Assembly (NCBI GenBank): GCA_964469935.1
Contig: CAYXZQ010000058.1
Span: 1-5,545, forward strand
Direction of reading: 5' to 3'
DNA from: CAYXZQ01 sp964469935
Lineage (GTDB): Archaea > Nanobdellota > Nanobdellia > Woesearchaeales > DSVV01
Length of the DNA stretch: 5,545 nt
The notes under the pieces were generated by a model. The model was not told the DNA's origin, searched no databases, and saw only the letters and a list, made by a program, of their open reading frames with translations. Position 1 is the stretch's first letter. Every line of letters starts with the position of its first letter. The position numbers were made by a program, and so were the translations under genes. Positions 1 through 4,698 of this stretch are shown here, in pieces.

Positions 1-661
1 TGCCATGCCTGTAGAACACCTTCACAGGATTGTCAGTGCTGTCATAACTGCCCACCTTGAGCTGCATATAGACATCGTCCTCCTTGATCTGGTCCCCCTG
101 TCCAAGGAGCTTCGCAACGGAAAAAGGCGAGGAAGGCGTCCTGATGTTGTCGGCAAGGGCCTTGAGAAACGCTTCTTGTTGTCCTCCTTTCGGCTCGATT
201 ATGAGCAGGCTTTTCTTTACAGTTCCTGATGCAGCAGGGCATGGGAGGAGATCGACCCTGGCAGGGGGATTTTCATCTATGTTCACAGTGCCTCCCGCCT
301 TAGAGAACACGAGCCGTTTCACGTCTGAAAGCGTCTTTTTTATGACATTGTCCTTGAAGGGTATTATGATGGCGTAGCCCCTGTCGTATTTTGTGGTCAC
401 CTTGCTTGCAGCCACTTTTATTGAATTGGTCGCAAAATCGAAATTGGTCCCTGAGGTGTTGCCGGGATAATAGACGACCGCATTGCCTGGTATGGCGTAG
501 AATGCATGGAGCATGTACTTCATCTCATAGGCCTGGTACTGCCTGAAGAACTGCTCGTTTGTCGCAAGCGACGTCGCCACTTTCTGGAACATGAGCATGA
601 CAAAGACAGCCGCAAGTATGGAGAACAGCATCATGGTGACAAGGTTGCCCCTCTTTTTCAT
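1..661 (-). CDS. Membrane-anchored extracytoplasmic protein, possibly with a degenerate amidase-like domain; C-terminus outside the window
   Basis: At least 220 residues can be read with no stop; the gene runs off the left end. It starts with M-K-K-R-G, followed by a hydrophobic segment at about residues 8-26, so the rest probably lies outside the cytoplasm. Residues 30-150 match nothing I recognise. From about residue 150 the pattern recalls the N-acetylmuramoyl-L-alanine amidase (Amidase_3) fold: a first strand LLIIEPKGG (152-160) sits where DPGHGG would be, then a helix, then D-V-Y-M-Q-L (196-201) and NPVKVFYRHG (211-220), where amidases have D-x-F-I-S-x-H-A and a G-V-E-x-Y strand. Both expected zinc histidines are absent, so it would be inactive. 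That resemblance is weak inference. It is the last visible gene of the left operon but has its own TATA box 26 nt before the ATG, so its transcript is probably leaderless. Only one cysteine (C141), unlike the gene before it. Confidence 0.85.
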   Translation of the reverse strand, partial: MKKRGNLVTMMLFSILAAVFVMLMFQKVATSLATNEQFFRQYQAYEMKYMLHAFYAIPGNAVVYYPGNTSGTNFDFATNSIKVAASKVTTKYDRGYAIIIPFKDNVIKKTLSDVKRLVFSKAGGTVNIDENPPARVDLLPCPAASGTVKKSLLIIEPKGGQQEAFLKALADNIRTPSSPFSVAKLLGQGDQIKEDDVYMQLKVGSYDSTDNPVKVFYRHG

Positions 662-681
662 GGAGCAGAACAGGACTTGTT

Positions 682-697
682 GGTATATATAGTTTTT
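682..697 (-). promoter_or_regulatory. Archaeal TATA/BRE promoter for the leftmost gene
   Basis: On the minus strand this reads AAAAACTATATATACC: an A-rich BRE-like stretch followed by TATATATA (691-684). The box is centred about 26 nt upstream of the A of the ATG at 661, so transcription should begin at or next to the start codon and give a leaderless mRNA. It lies in the 45-bp gap after the 208-aa gene. No Shine-Dalgarno sequence precedes the ATG, which fits. Confidence 0.7.
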
Positions 698-706
698 GGT
701 GGGGTG

Positions 707-1333
707 CTATGTGAGGACGTTCTGGCGGATGTCCAACTTGTCCCCGACTTTCTTGTAGTGGATTATGAACCTTCCTGTGGAAGGATAATTGAGGTTGAAT
801 ATCTCCCTCTCGTACAGGATGCCGTTGTTGCAGTCTTTTGTTGGGTCCGCGAAGCAATTGCCTGTGAAATCATCTGCAAAGACCGAGCACTTGTTTCCGT
901 CGCATGTGTATTTTCCGCTGTTCTCCTTGAGCGACTTGCAGAAGCAGACGCACGATTTTTCAGTCGGACAGCTGTCCGGTCTCAGGATGATTGCGTCATT
1001 GTATGCGACTCCTGCATTCTCTGTCGAAGTTGGCTGGGTAACATCTGATGGATCAGGGACATTCATCACAGCATTTGCAGGCACCGATATCATCTTGCTG
1101 TCCTTGTTGAAGAACACGACAGCTGTCTTCTTTGCGAGAATGAGGTCGTACGTGTTGTCAGCGGTCGTCGCGTCGCCTAGCTTGCTCACGAAGCCCTGGT
1201 AGGACTGCAGGGACTGGTCAGTGAACCTTATGAGGTTGCTTGCAAAAGATACTATGAAGACAAGCAGCACGACGGACATTATCAGGATTACCAGAAACTT
1301 CGGCATCATGTCCATCGCTTTCTTTTTCATCAT
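707..1333 (-). CDS. Cysteine-rich single-pass membrane protein, 208 aa, function unknown
   Basis: I do not recognise a named family. The head (M-M-K-K-K-A) is followed by a membrane segment at about residues 12-32, leaving some 175 residues presumably outside. The C-terminal half holds eight cysteines (122, 128, 130, 132, 144, 149, 160, 168), clustered as S-C-P-x(4)-S-C-V-C-F-C and then C-D-G-N-K-C. An even number in an exported domain suggests disulphide bonds; metal binding is an alternative. The chosen ATG at 1333 overlaps the TGA of the preceding gene as ATGA, typical of translational coupling; the next codon (1330) is also ATG. A longer reading from 1393 is open but would overlap the previous gene by 64 nt and bury the basic head, so I reject it. 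There is no Shine-Dalgarno site, so translation probably depends on coupling. Confidence 0.85.
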   Translation of the reverse strand: MMKKKAMDMMPKFLVILIMSVVLLVFIVSFASNLIRFTDQSLQSYQGFVSKLGDATTADNTYDLILAKKTAVVFFNKDSKMISVPANAVMNVPDPSDVTQPTSTENAGVAYNDAIILRPDSCPTEKSCVCFCKSLKENSGKYTCDGNKCSVFADDFTGNCFADPTKDCNNGILYEREIFNLNYPSTGRFIIHYKKVGDKLDIRQNVLT

Positions 1334-1653
1334 GAGGTTTTCGTCGGCGTGCTTGCTGTCGCCTGCTTGCAGTTGTCGGGTGAGCAGACGCATTTGGCTG
1401 AGTCATAGCAGTCTGTAAGAATCTTGCACTTGCCATTAGAACCCAGCGTGTCGCCGCATGGGCATGTATCGACTGCATTCGGGACGCCGTCGCAGTCGCA
1501 GTCCTGGTTCAGGTTCTCGATATGGCACTTGGCTACATTTGTCGTCTTGCCGTAATACTGCGTGTAGATTATCACAGAGACTGTCATGACAAGAAGCAGT
1601 ATCACTGCCCCGACGACCACGTGCATTGTCTCGACTTCCCCTCTCCTTCTCAT
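1330..1653 (-). CDS. Small membrane-anchored cysteine-rich protein with a TSP3-like calcium-binding repeat, 107 aa
   Basis: The protein starts M-R-R-R-G-E-V-E-T, followed by a membrane segment at about residues 11-30. The exported part contains DCDCDGVPNAVDTCP (51-65), which fits the thrombospondin type 3 / calcium-loop pattern D-x-D-x-D-G-x-x-N-x-x-D-x-C-P position by position. In known families these aspartates bind Ca2+ and the cysteine forms a disulphide. In all, ten cysteines lie between residues 43 and 95 (43, 52, 54, 64, 66, 76, 82, 88, 90, 95), and the tail is Ser/Thr/Lys-rich. Only one clear repeat is present, whereas TSP3 proteins usually have several. The start is supported by a GGTGAT Shine-Dalgarno site 3 nt upstream. 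The TGA overlaps the next gene's ATG. A role as a calcium-stabilised spacer or contact module in a surface complex is inference. Confidence 0.87.
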   Translation of the reverse strand: MRRRGEVETMHVVVGAVILLLVMTVSVIIYTQYYGKTTNVAKCHIENLNQDCDCDGVPNAVDTCPCGDTLGSNGKCKILTDCYDSAKCVCSPDNCKQATASTPTKTS

Positions 1654-1656
1654 GTT

Positions 1657-1663
1657 ATCACCC
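1657..1663 (-). promoter_or_regulatory. Shine-Dalgarno site of the 107-aa gene
   Basis: Minus strand GGGTGAT, then AAC and the ATG. GGTGAT is complementary to the 3' end of archaeal 16S rRNA (AUCACCUCC). It is the best ribosome binding site in the left operon and fixes the start at 1653. It implies that this gene is read from a longer polycistronic mRNA. Confidence 0.7.
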
Positions 1664-1673
1664 TGTATCCTTG

Positions 1674-1681
1674 AATATTTA
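1674..1681 (-). promoter_or_regulatory. Possible weak internal TATA box
   Basis: Minus strand TAAATATT lies in the 42-bp gap between the 239-aa and 107-aa genes, centred about 24-25 nt before the ATG. The spacing suits an archaeal promoter, but the match is mediocre, and a start at the ATG would remove the good Shine-Dalgarno site from the transcript. The two signals compete; I favour read-through from upstream. Confidence 0.25.
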
Positions 1682-1695
1682 CCATCTTGACATCT

Positions 1696-2415
1696 CTATT
1701 TGCATTTAGGCAGGCCGATGACGTTCTGGATCGCTTCATCGGCCAGCCCTTTTTCTGTATATTGGGGAAGGGCCCCCTTATCCAATGTGATGAAGCATGC
1801 ATGCCTGCTGTCGAACCTGTACAGGATGCTGCTTGCAGGGATGTAATAGTTCACTCCGTCCATGCTCAGGGAATCCGTGCTCCATAGGATGATGCTGCCT
1901 GAGGATGAAAACATGGGCTTGCTGCAGTAGCTCGCGGGTCCAGTAATCTTGCAGCCGTAGAAGTTCAGCGACTGCTCCTGGTTCCCTGCGATTATGCACG
2001 GCACGAGGTCAGGCCCCTTCCCTGTAACAGGGAGGAAATCGACCTGTTTTCCAGAGCCGTCGACAAGGCTCATTGTCAGGCCTTTGTCTGTCGTTCCCAG
2101 AATCTCTATCCTGTAATTGCCGAGGTCCGGCTGGTGCGGGTAGGTGAGGATGCAGTCAGTCCCTCCCCCGCTTTCAGCTAAGAACCTGTAGAGGCTCTCG
2201 AAATAGGCCTTCACGGTCTGGTCCACCTGGCCGTTCGGGACCTCTGCGTTCTTTTTTAATCCCAGATCAGTGAAGACCTTGTCGGAATAGTCGCCGAACC
2301 ACTTCCCAATCTTCTGTATTAGCCCCGTGCCTGATAATATGACGAACAGGAGTACAACCAGCAGTATGATCCACACGACTATCTCCTTTAACGTGGCCTG
2401 GCCTCTTCTTTCCAT
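1696..2415 (-). CDS. Membrane-anchored extracytoplasmic protein with pilin-like N-terminus, 239 aa, function unknown
   Basis: The protein begins MERRGQATLKEIVVWIILL, with a hydrophobic segment at about residues 12-29. R-G-Q-A-T-x-K-E resembles an archaeal class III (prepilin-type) signal peptide, in which cleavage follows R-G; E falls at +6 rather than the usual +5, so processing is uncertain. The exported part has a helical, charged neck (32-82) and then a domain rich in predicted strands with six cysteines (88, 140, 155, 164, 207, 238), even in number as for disulphides. No catalytic motif is visible. The start at 2415 was chosen because it aligns exactly with the M-D-K-R-G start of the 48-aa protein just upstream; it lies 2 nt after that gene's TGA. 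An ATG at 2421, giving M-K-M-E-R-R-G and an ATGA overlap, is the alternative. Readings starting further upstream are overlap artefacts. Confidence 0.85.
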   Translation of the reverse strand: MERRGQATLKEIVVWIILLVVLLFVILSGTGLIQKIGKWFGDYSDKVFTDLGLKKNAEVPNGQVDQTVKAYFESLYRFLAESGGGTDCILTYPHQPDLGNYRIEILGTTDKGLTMSLVDGSGKQVDFLPVTGKGPDLVPCIIAGNQEQSLNFYGCKITGPASYCSKPMFSSSGSIILWSTDSLSMDGVNYYIPASSILYRFDSRHACFITLDKGALPQYTEKGLADEAIQNVIGLPKCK

Positions 2416-2417
2416 CT

Positions 2418-2564
2418 TCATCCGAACAGCCCGAATATTCCGTCGACCCCCTTTCCTATTATCTTGTTCACGCCGAAGATCAGCAGAAGGATGACCAGCA
2501 GGAACACTATCAGGATTATCCATACCACTATCTTCTGCTTCGAGAGGTCGCCTCTCTTGTCCAT
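2418..2564 (-). CDS. 48-aa single-pass membrane microprotein
   Basis: The product is a basic head M-D-K-R-G-D-L-S-K-Q-K, one membrane helix (about 12-33) and a glycine-rich tail ending G-I-F-G-L-F-G. Its first 27 residues align without gaps to the anchor of the 239-aa protein encoded next (shared R-G at 4-5 and I-V-V-W-I-I-L at 12-18). It is therefore a stand-alone relative of that anchor with no exported domain. The ATG at 2564 comes one nucleotide after the TAA of the preceding gene and has no Shine-Dalgarno site, so coupled translation is likely. A longer reading into the previous gene is possible but loses the conserved head. It could be a pilin-like or assembly subunit; this is inference. 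Confidence 0.75.
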   Translation of the reverse strand: MDKRGDLSKQKIVVWIILIVFLLVILLLIFGVNKIIGKGVDGIFGLFG

Positions 2565-2565
2565 C

Positions 2566-3351
2566 TTAGCTGTCAGTGACATCCGATACCATCTCGCATT
2601 TGTTCTGCATGTCAGTGTATTCATCGACAAGGATGTAGTTGTATGCCATGTAATCCGCTTTCGGGTCGGTGAAGGCTTTCTGGAACATGGTCTTGTACTT
2701 GTCCCATGGAGTGAGGAATTTAGGGCTTACCATGGCAATCGCGTATTTCTGGCTGACATTGAAGCTTTCAGGGATGATGACTATGTTTCCGCTGCCCCCT
2801 GAATTCTGGACATAGGTCATGTAGGTGTACTTGGAGACATCCTTGATTGTCTTTATGTCGCCTGTCTGCTTGTCCTCCTGGGTCGGGGTAATCGATGTCT
2901 GGGAGAGGAAAGTCCTGAAATCTCCGTTAGAGAGAGGAGAGTCGAGCTTGTCGATGGTGACCACGTAGCAGACGAAGCATTTCTCGTTCCCGAAGAGCAC
3001 GTCGTCGAATATGTTGTCGACAAGGCCGTTTCCGAACTGCCACCAGCACCTCTTGACAAGGTCTCCCATGTCCTTCTCAACAGCCGCCTTGGACGTGTCC
3101 TTGGTTGAAACAGGGACTTCCTTGTCCTTTGTCTTGCAGAGGAGCGGGGTCATGGAGACCTTCTCCCCTGTGGTCCCGATGTAGTATTTCGACCTTGCAG
3201 CGACAGAGCCCCTGCAGATGAGCTCGCCCGAGATGTCATCTGCCCTGGCCACCATGGTCTTGATAGTCGCGAGTATCAGGAGGAAGCTCACTATCAGGAT
3301 AATCATGGTCACTATGAAATTCTCACCGAGGCTTGCATCCTTATTTCGCAA
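2566..3351 (-). CDS. Membrane-anchored extracytoplasmic protein with CWW and CFVC motifs, TTG start, 261 aa
   Basis: A short head (M-R-N-K-D-A-S-L-G-E-N) precedes a membrane segment at about residues 12-30; the remaining 230 residues are presumably exported. Landmarks are C46 (L-I-C-R-G-S), C72 (P-L-L-C-K-T), R-C-W-W-Q-F-G-N-G (101-109), K-C-F-V-C-Y (124-129) and C252: six cysteines in all. The spacing of C-W-W and C-F-V-C looks like a conserved core, and I have the impression of similar hypothetical proteins in other DPANN genomes, but I cannot name a family. TTG at 3351 is the only plausible in-frame start ahead of the membrane segment; the first in-frame ATG (residue 16) lies inside it. 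A GGGGTG Shine-Dalgarno site 7 nt upstream supports the TTG. The gene overlaps the preceding 36-aa gene by 11 nt. Confidence 0.85.
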   Translation of the reverse strand: MRNKDASLGENFIVTMIILIVSFLLILATIKTMVARADDISGELICRGSVAARSKYYIGTTGEKVSMTPLLCKTKDKEVPVSTKDTSKAAVEKDMGDLVKRCWWQFGNGLVDNIFDDVLFGNEKCFVCYVVTIDKLDSPLSNGDFRTFLSQTSITPTQEDKQTGDIKTIKDVSKYTYMTYVQNSGGSGNIVIIPESFNVSQKYAIAMVSPKFLTPWDKYKTMFQKAFTDPKADYMAYNYILVDEYTDMQNKCEMVSDVTDS

Positions 3352-3451
3352 TTCCGAACACCCCGTTTATCATCATGAACAAGAGAAGGCCTATCACTAT
3401 CACCAGTATCAGGATGAGCACGAACTCCATCCACTGGCCTTTCCTGTCCAT
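3341..3451 (-). CDS. 36-aa single-pass membrane microprotein, first gene of the left operon
   Basis: An open frame of 37 codons encodes M-D-R-K-G-Q-W-M-E-F followed by a membrane helix to about residue 28 and a short tail ending G-V-F-G-I-A-K. The head has the same M-[DE]-[KR]-[RK]-G pattern as two later genes of the operon, and the tail resembles that of the 48-aa protein (G-I-F-G-L-F-G). It has no exported domain. The strongest support besides this is the promoter: a TATA box lies 26 nt before this ATG, so it is probably the leaderless first cistron. Its last codons carry the Shine-Dalgarno site of the next gene. It is shorter than most gene-calling cut-offs and easily missed. Function unknown. 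Confidence 0.75.
   Translation of the reverse strand: MDRKGQWMEFVLILILVIVIGLLLFMMINGVFGIAK
3359..3364 (-). promoter_or_regulatory. Shine-Dalgarno site deciding the TTG start of the 261-aa gene
   Basis: Minus strand GGGGTG, 7 nt before the TTG at 3351, inside the end of the 36-aa gene. It contains the GGTG core also used by the 107-aa gene and argues that TTG is the true start. Confidence 0.55.
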
Positions 3452-3472
3452 GCCTTGTTTACGTTCTCAGTG

Positions 3473-3481
3473 ATATATAAA
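3473..3481 (-). promoter_or_regulatory. Main promoter (TATA box) of the left operon
   Basis: Minus strand TTTATATAT, preceded by CCCAAACA as a possible BRE. It is centred 26 nt upstream of the A of the ATG at 3451, so the first cistron should be leaderless. It shares the 100-bp intergenic region with the oppositely directed promoter at 3522-3528. No operator-like inverted repeat stands out between them. Confidence 0.72.
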
Positions 3482-3521
3482 TGTTTGGGATGAAGGGGCT
3501 TTAAGGGTCCTTCCGATAATG

Positions 3522-3528
3522 ATTTAAA
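3522..3528 (+). promoter_or_regulatory. Promoter (TATA-like box) of the beta-barrel-like gene
   Basis: ATTTAAA is centred about 27 nt before the ATG at 3552, the spacing expected for a leaderless archaeal transcript. The sequence just before the ATG is C/T-rich (CCACCTC) with no Shine-Dalgarno site, which agrees with a leaderless start. Confidence 0.6.
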
Positions 3529-3551
3529 CCCCCCTTCTTTTTTACCACCTC

Positions 3552-4292
3552 ATGCTGGCAAGGGCAAGAAAGGATATCGTCATAGCGTTTCTTGCAGCAT
3601 CGCTTTCACTCATCCCCTGTTCCCAGTCCAGGGCATGGGAAAAAAAGGTAGGGAGCATCGGCTATAGGCTCAATGGCTGCAGGTCCAGGACAGTCCCTGA
3701 TTACGCAAGGGGTATCGGATACATGCAAAACCAGAGGCAATTCTCCTCGATGGACGCCAGCGCAGACATAACGGGAAATAACCTTGAAGAGAAGGTGCTT
3801 ATCCACTACGATTCATCGAACGGCTACAGCATGATGAGGCTCCAGTCTGAATACAGGCTCTCTGTGAGTCATTTGCTGAGCATGCACCTTTACAGCCAGG
3901 CCAACCTATCCCCGGACCACCCGGTATCCGGCGTGGTCAGGATGAGGCTCTCGACAAATGGCCTGCCTTTCAGGCTGTCCTTGCGGATGACTCAGGCTGT
4001 ACACGATAACATCATGGATCGGGGAAGGATCGCCCAGATTTCTTCCACATATCCTCTTTTCAGTTCGGGAAACCGGAACCTGTCCCTGAAGGGAAAGATG
4101 GATATCAAGGATGACTGGTACGGGAGCGAGACAGGGATCTCCATGGTGCGCCTGGGGGTGAAGTATTCAGAAAGGGTCACGAAGTCTCTGAATATCTCAG
4201 CTTTCGGGAATTATGACATCCCGACAGACAGGGACAGGTTCCCCTGCAATGAGCATTACAGGCTGGGAGTCCTGGTCAGAATCAGGTTCTGA
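3552..4292 (+). CDS. Secreted protein with predicted small beta-barrel architecture, 246 aa
   Basis: A clear Sec signal peptide is present: basic M-L-A-R-A-R-K-D, hydrophobic core 9-22, and probable cleavage after S-R-A (26-28). The mature part (about 218 aa) has no other membrane helix. From residue 81 on it is a series of strands with alternating polar and hydrophobic residues, for example 92-101, 103-117, 126-134, 138-149, 158-166, 175-185, 195-205, 212-221 and 236-246, joined by short turns rich in D, N, G and P. The chain ends L-V-R-I-R-F, like the final strand with terminal Phe of bacterial outer-membrane proteins. Eight to ten strands would suit a small OmpA/OmpW-like barrel, but I recognise no family motif; a beta-sandwich surface protein is the alternative. 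C43 and C232 are the only cysteines of the mature chain. The archaeal-type promoter and AGG/ATA-rich codons match the neighbours, arguing against contamination or recent transfer. Confidence 0.85.
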   Translation: MLARARKDIVIAFLAASLSLIPCSQSRAWEKKVGSIGYRLNGCRSRTVPDYARGIGYMQNQRQFSSMDASADITGNNLEEKVLIHYDSSNGYSMMRLQSEYRLSVSHLLSMHLYSQANLSPDHPVSGVVRMRLSTNGLPFRLSLRMTQAVHDNIMDRGRIAQISSTYPLFSSGNRNLSLKGKMDIKDDWYGSETGISMVRLGVKYSERVTKSLNISAFGNYDIPTDRDRFPCNEHYRLGVLVRIRF

Positions 4293-4327
4293 GCAGGCAG
4301 ACAGATTAATTGACGTTATCAGTAACC

Positions 4328-4336
4328 TTTTTAAAA
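4328..4336 (+). promoter_or_regulatory. Promoter (TATA box) of the SRP RNA gene
   Basis: TTTTTAAAA is centred about 26 nt upstream of G4358, where the terminal helix of the RNA begins. The stretch 4293-4357 after the beta-barrel-like gene holds nothing else I can identify; the T5 within the box might also help terminate that gene's transcript. Confidence 0.75.
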
Positions 4337-4357
4337 GCACCCTGATTTCCAGGTCCC

Positions 4358-4668
4358 GGGCAGGATAGGCCGGGAGGCCAGCCCTCTCCTGTAACTGTCA
4401 ACGGGCTTCAGACAGGGCCGAAGCCTGAAGAGAGATGCAGCAGGCTTTTGCCAGTCTCGATATGGACTGTGAAGTTCTGTCCTGCAGGACCGGCTCCTTT
4501 GGGAACCAAGTCACGCATCGGAAGATTTTGCCTTTGCGCTTGAGAGGCCAGGAATGGAGCAGCTTTAACCTTTGGGATCGGTGCTTGCAGGGTAGCGGAG
4601 CCGAGGAAATATTGAGGTCAACTGGCAATAGAATGCTATGTCCATCTTCGGGCGTTCCTGCTCTTTTT
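4358..4668 (+). ncRNA. ffs: Archaeal signal recognition particle RNA (7S RNA)
   Basis: This is the RNA scaffold of the SRP, which binds SRP19 and SRP54 and targets signal-peptide and membrane proteins to the translocon. Helix 1: GGGCAGGA (4358-4365) pairs with TCCTGCTC (4656-4663). Alu domain: GGCCGGG (4368-4374), hairpin GGGAGG/CCTCTC (4372-4377/4383-4388), the conserved TGTAAC (4390-4395), hairpin CTGTC/GACAG (4395-4399/4411-4415), then GGGCCGAAGCC (4415-4425). Helix 5: TTGCCAGT/ACTGGCAA (4448-4455/4621-4628) and CGGCTCC/GGAGCCG (4491-4497/4597-4603). S domain: a GGAA loop closed by ATC/GAT (4517-4526), where the SRP19-binding helix 6 is expected, and GGAATGGAGCAGC (4551-4563), the conserved helix 8 strand bound by SRP54. 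The length of about 310 nt is normal for archaea. Ends are inferred from the promoter, helix 1 and the T tract. Confidence 0.94.
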
Positions 4669-4671
4669 TTT
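4664..4671 (+). terminator. T8 transcription terminator of the SRP RNA
   Basis: Eight T residues directly follow the 3' strand of helix 1. Archaeal RNA polymerase terminates at such tracts without needing a hairpin. The 27 bp from here to the end of the convergent HAD gene hold no other clear feature. Confidence 0.7.
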
Positions 4672-4698
4672 CTGATAAAAGAATCAGTCCGGACCGGG

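Noticed and set aside
506..1048. 180-codon plus-strand open frame
   Set aside because: It runs antisense across the start of the leftmost gene, the promoter at 682-697 and most of the 208-aa gene, has no promoter or Shine-Dalgarno site, and its translation has no signal or domain. It is a shadow of the minus-strand genes.
1794..1804. Alternating GCATGCATGC palindrome
   Set aside because: It is short, falls in the coding sequence of the 239-aa gene and is explained by ordinary codons; no partner repeat was seen.
2464..2802. 112-codon plus-strand open frame
   Set aside because: It is antisense to the 48-aa and 261-aa genes; its apparent hydrophobic content is a by-product of the complementary membrane-segment codons.
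3552..3624. Lipoprotein reading of the signal peptide (L-I-P-C at residues 20-23)
   Set aside because: Proline directly before the cysteine does not fit the lipobox, and a good ordinary cleavage site (S-R-A) follows.
4480..4489. TCCTGCAGGA palindrome as a possible operator
   Set aside because: It lies inside the SRP RNA helix 5 region and is part of its folding potential rather than a DNA-binding site.
4398..4628. 76-codon minus-strand open frame
   Set aside because: It lies wholly within the SRP RNA on the opposite strand, with no expression signals.
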